22,222 nucleotides of DNA from JBOGXB01 sp050694215 (GTDB lineage: Bacteria > Actinomycetota > CADDZG01 > WHSQ01): positions 1 to 22,222 of the forward strand of contig JBOGXB010000031.1 in NCBI GenBank assembly GCA_050694215.1, given 5' to 3'. This document shows, piece after piece, positions 22,119 through 22,222 of this stretch (position 1 is the first letter of the stretch; each line of letters begins with the position of its first letter). Below the pieces are notes generated by a model. It had not been told where the DNA came from and searched no databases. It saw nothing but the letters and a program-made list of their open reading frames with translations. The position numbers and the translations under genes are program-made.

Positions 22119-22222
22119 CTACATCATGCCGCCCATGCCACCCATCCCGCCCATACCACCCATTCCGTGGTCGTGGGCGGCGGCAGCAGGCGCCTCCTCT
22201 TCCTCGGGCTTGTCCACGACGG
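22119..22222 (-). CDS. groL: Chaperonin GroEL, C-terminal end only
   Basis: The window edge cuts the gene; 33 residues and the stop codon are visible. The sequence VVDKPEEEEAPAAAAHDHG followed by four MGG repeats and MM is the flexible GroEL tail, which projects into the folding cavity. In full it would be about 540 aa, forming the double-ring chaperonin that folds proteins with GroES. Many actinobacteria have two GroELs: one with a His-rich tail and one with this GGM tail, the housekeeping-like form. The HDHG just before the repeats is a small histidine element. Identity is secure from the tail alone, though copy number is unknown. Confidence 0.93.
   Translation of the reverse strand, partial: VVDKPEEEEAPAAAAHDHGMGGMGGMGGMGGMM

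Overview
This is a high-GC window (GC-ending codons dominate) with tightly packed genes. It most likely comes from an actinomycetote, probably an uncultured, non-model lineage. Supporting markers are a fused AccD-AccA carboxyltransferase, a GuaB3-type IMP dehydrogenase-related protein, a GroEL with the (GGM)n tail, a PcrA-type helicase, a tandem-GNAT protein with the domain layout of mycothiol synthase, and several starts that look leaderless (TANNNT about 6 nt before ATG). I see no tRNA, rRNA gene, IS element, phage gene or CRISPR array. Both ends cut through genes: accDA on the left and groEL on the right.

Layout. 2-1659 (+): the end of accDA, overlapping a membrane-anchored cyclophilin. 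1723-6965 (-): guaA, then a MOP-family polysaccharide flippase, then the PcrA/UvrD helicase, closely spaced. 6966-7325: gene-free, with short repeats. 7326-8768 (+): a DUF4173-like membrane protein. 8822-12936 (-): gmd, guaB3, a newly recognised 38-aa membrane ORF with its own promoter, an Lrp/AsnC regulator and a PrmC-like methyltransferase. 13140-13715 (+): a secreted SLT-type muralytic protein. 13859-18462 (-): a sulfate-activation operon in the order sat, alkaline-phosphatase-superfamily enzyme, cysC, PHP phosphoesterase, GNAT. 18622-19347 (-): a 241-aa protein I do not recognise. 19348-19809: a 462-bp non-coding region with a promoter, paired repeats and a strong hairpin with a U-tract. 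19810-20925 (+): a coiled-coil M23 endopeptidase. 20922-22222 (-): a tandem GNAT, a 43-aa membrane ORF and the end of groEL.

How the genes fit together. Sat and CysC make APS and then PAPS. No CysH or sulfite reductase is in view. A PHP-domain enzyme of the type known to hydrolyse pAp lies just downstream. I infer a PAPS supply and PAP clearance module that could feed sulfotransferases rather than assimilation. The flippase and GDP-mannose dehydratase show that the cell makes surface polysaccharide, a possible sulfation target. The SLT protein and the M23 enzyme remodel the wall. guaA and guaB3 belong to guanine nucleotide metabolism.

The most unusual material is regulatory or small. It includes three 11-bp-phased GCACTC repeats before sat; a promoter, 12-bp stem and U-tract leader before the unknown gene, whose loop resembles 16S rRNA; two unannotated small membrane ORFs; and a 13-bp perfect hairpin in the start of the SLT gene. 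All family assignments rest on motif reading by eye, without database searches.
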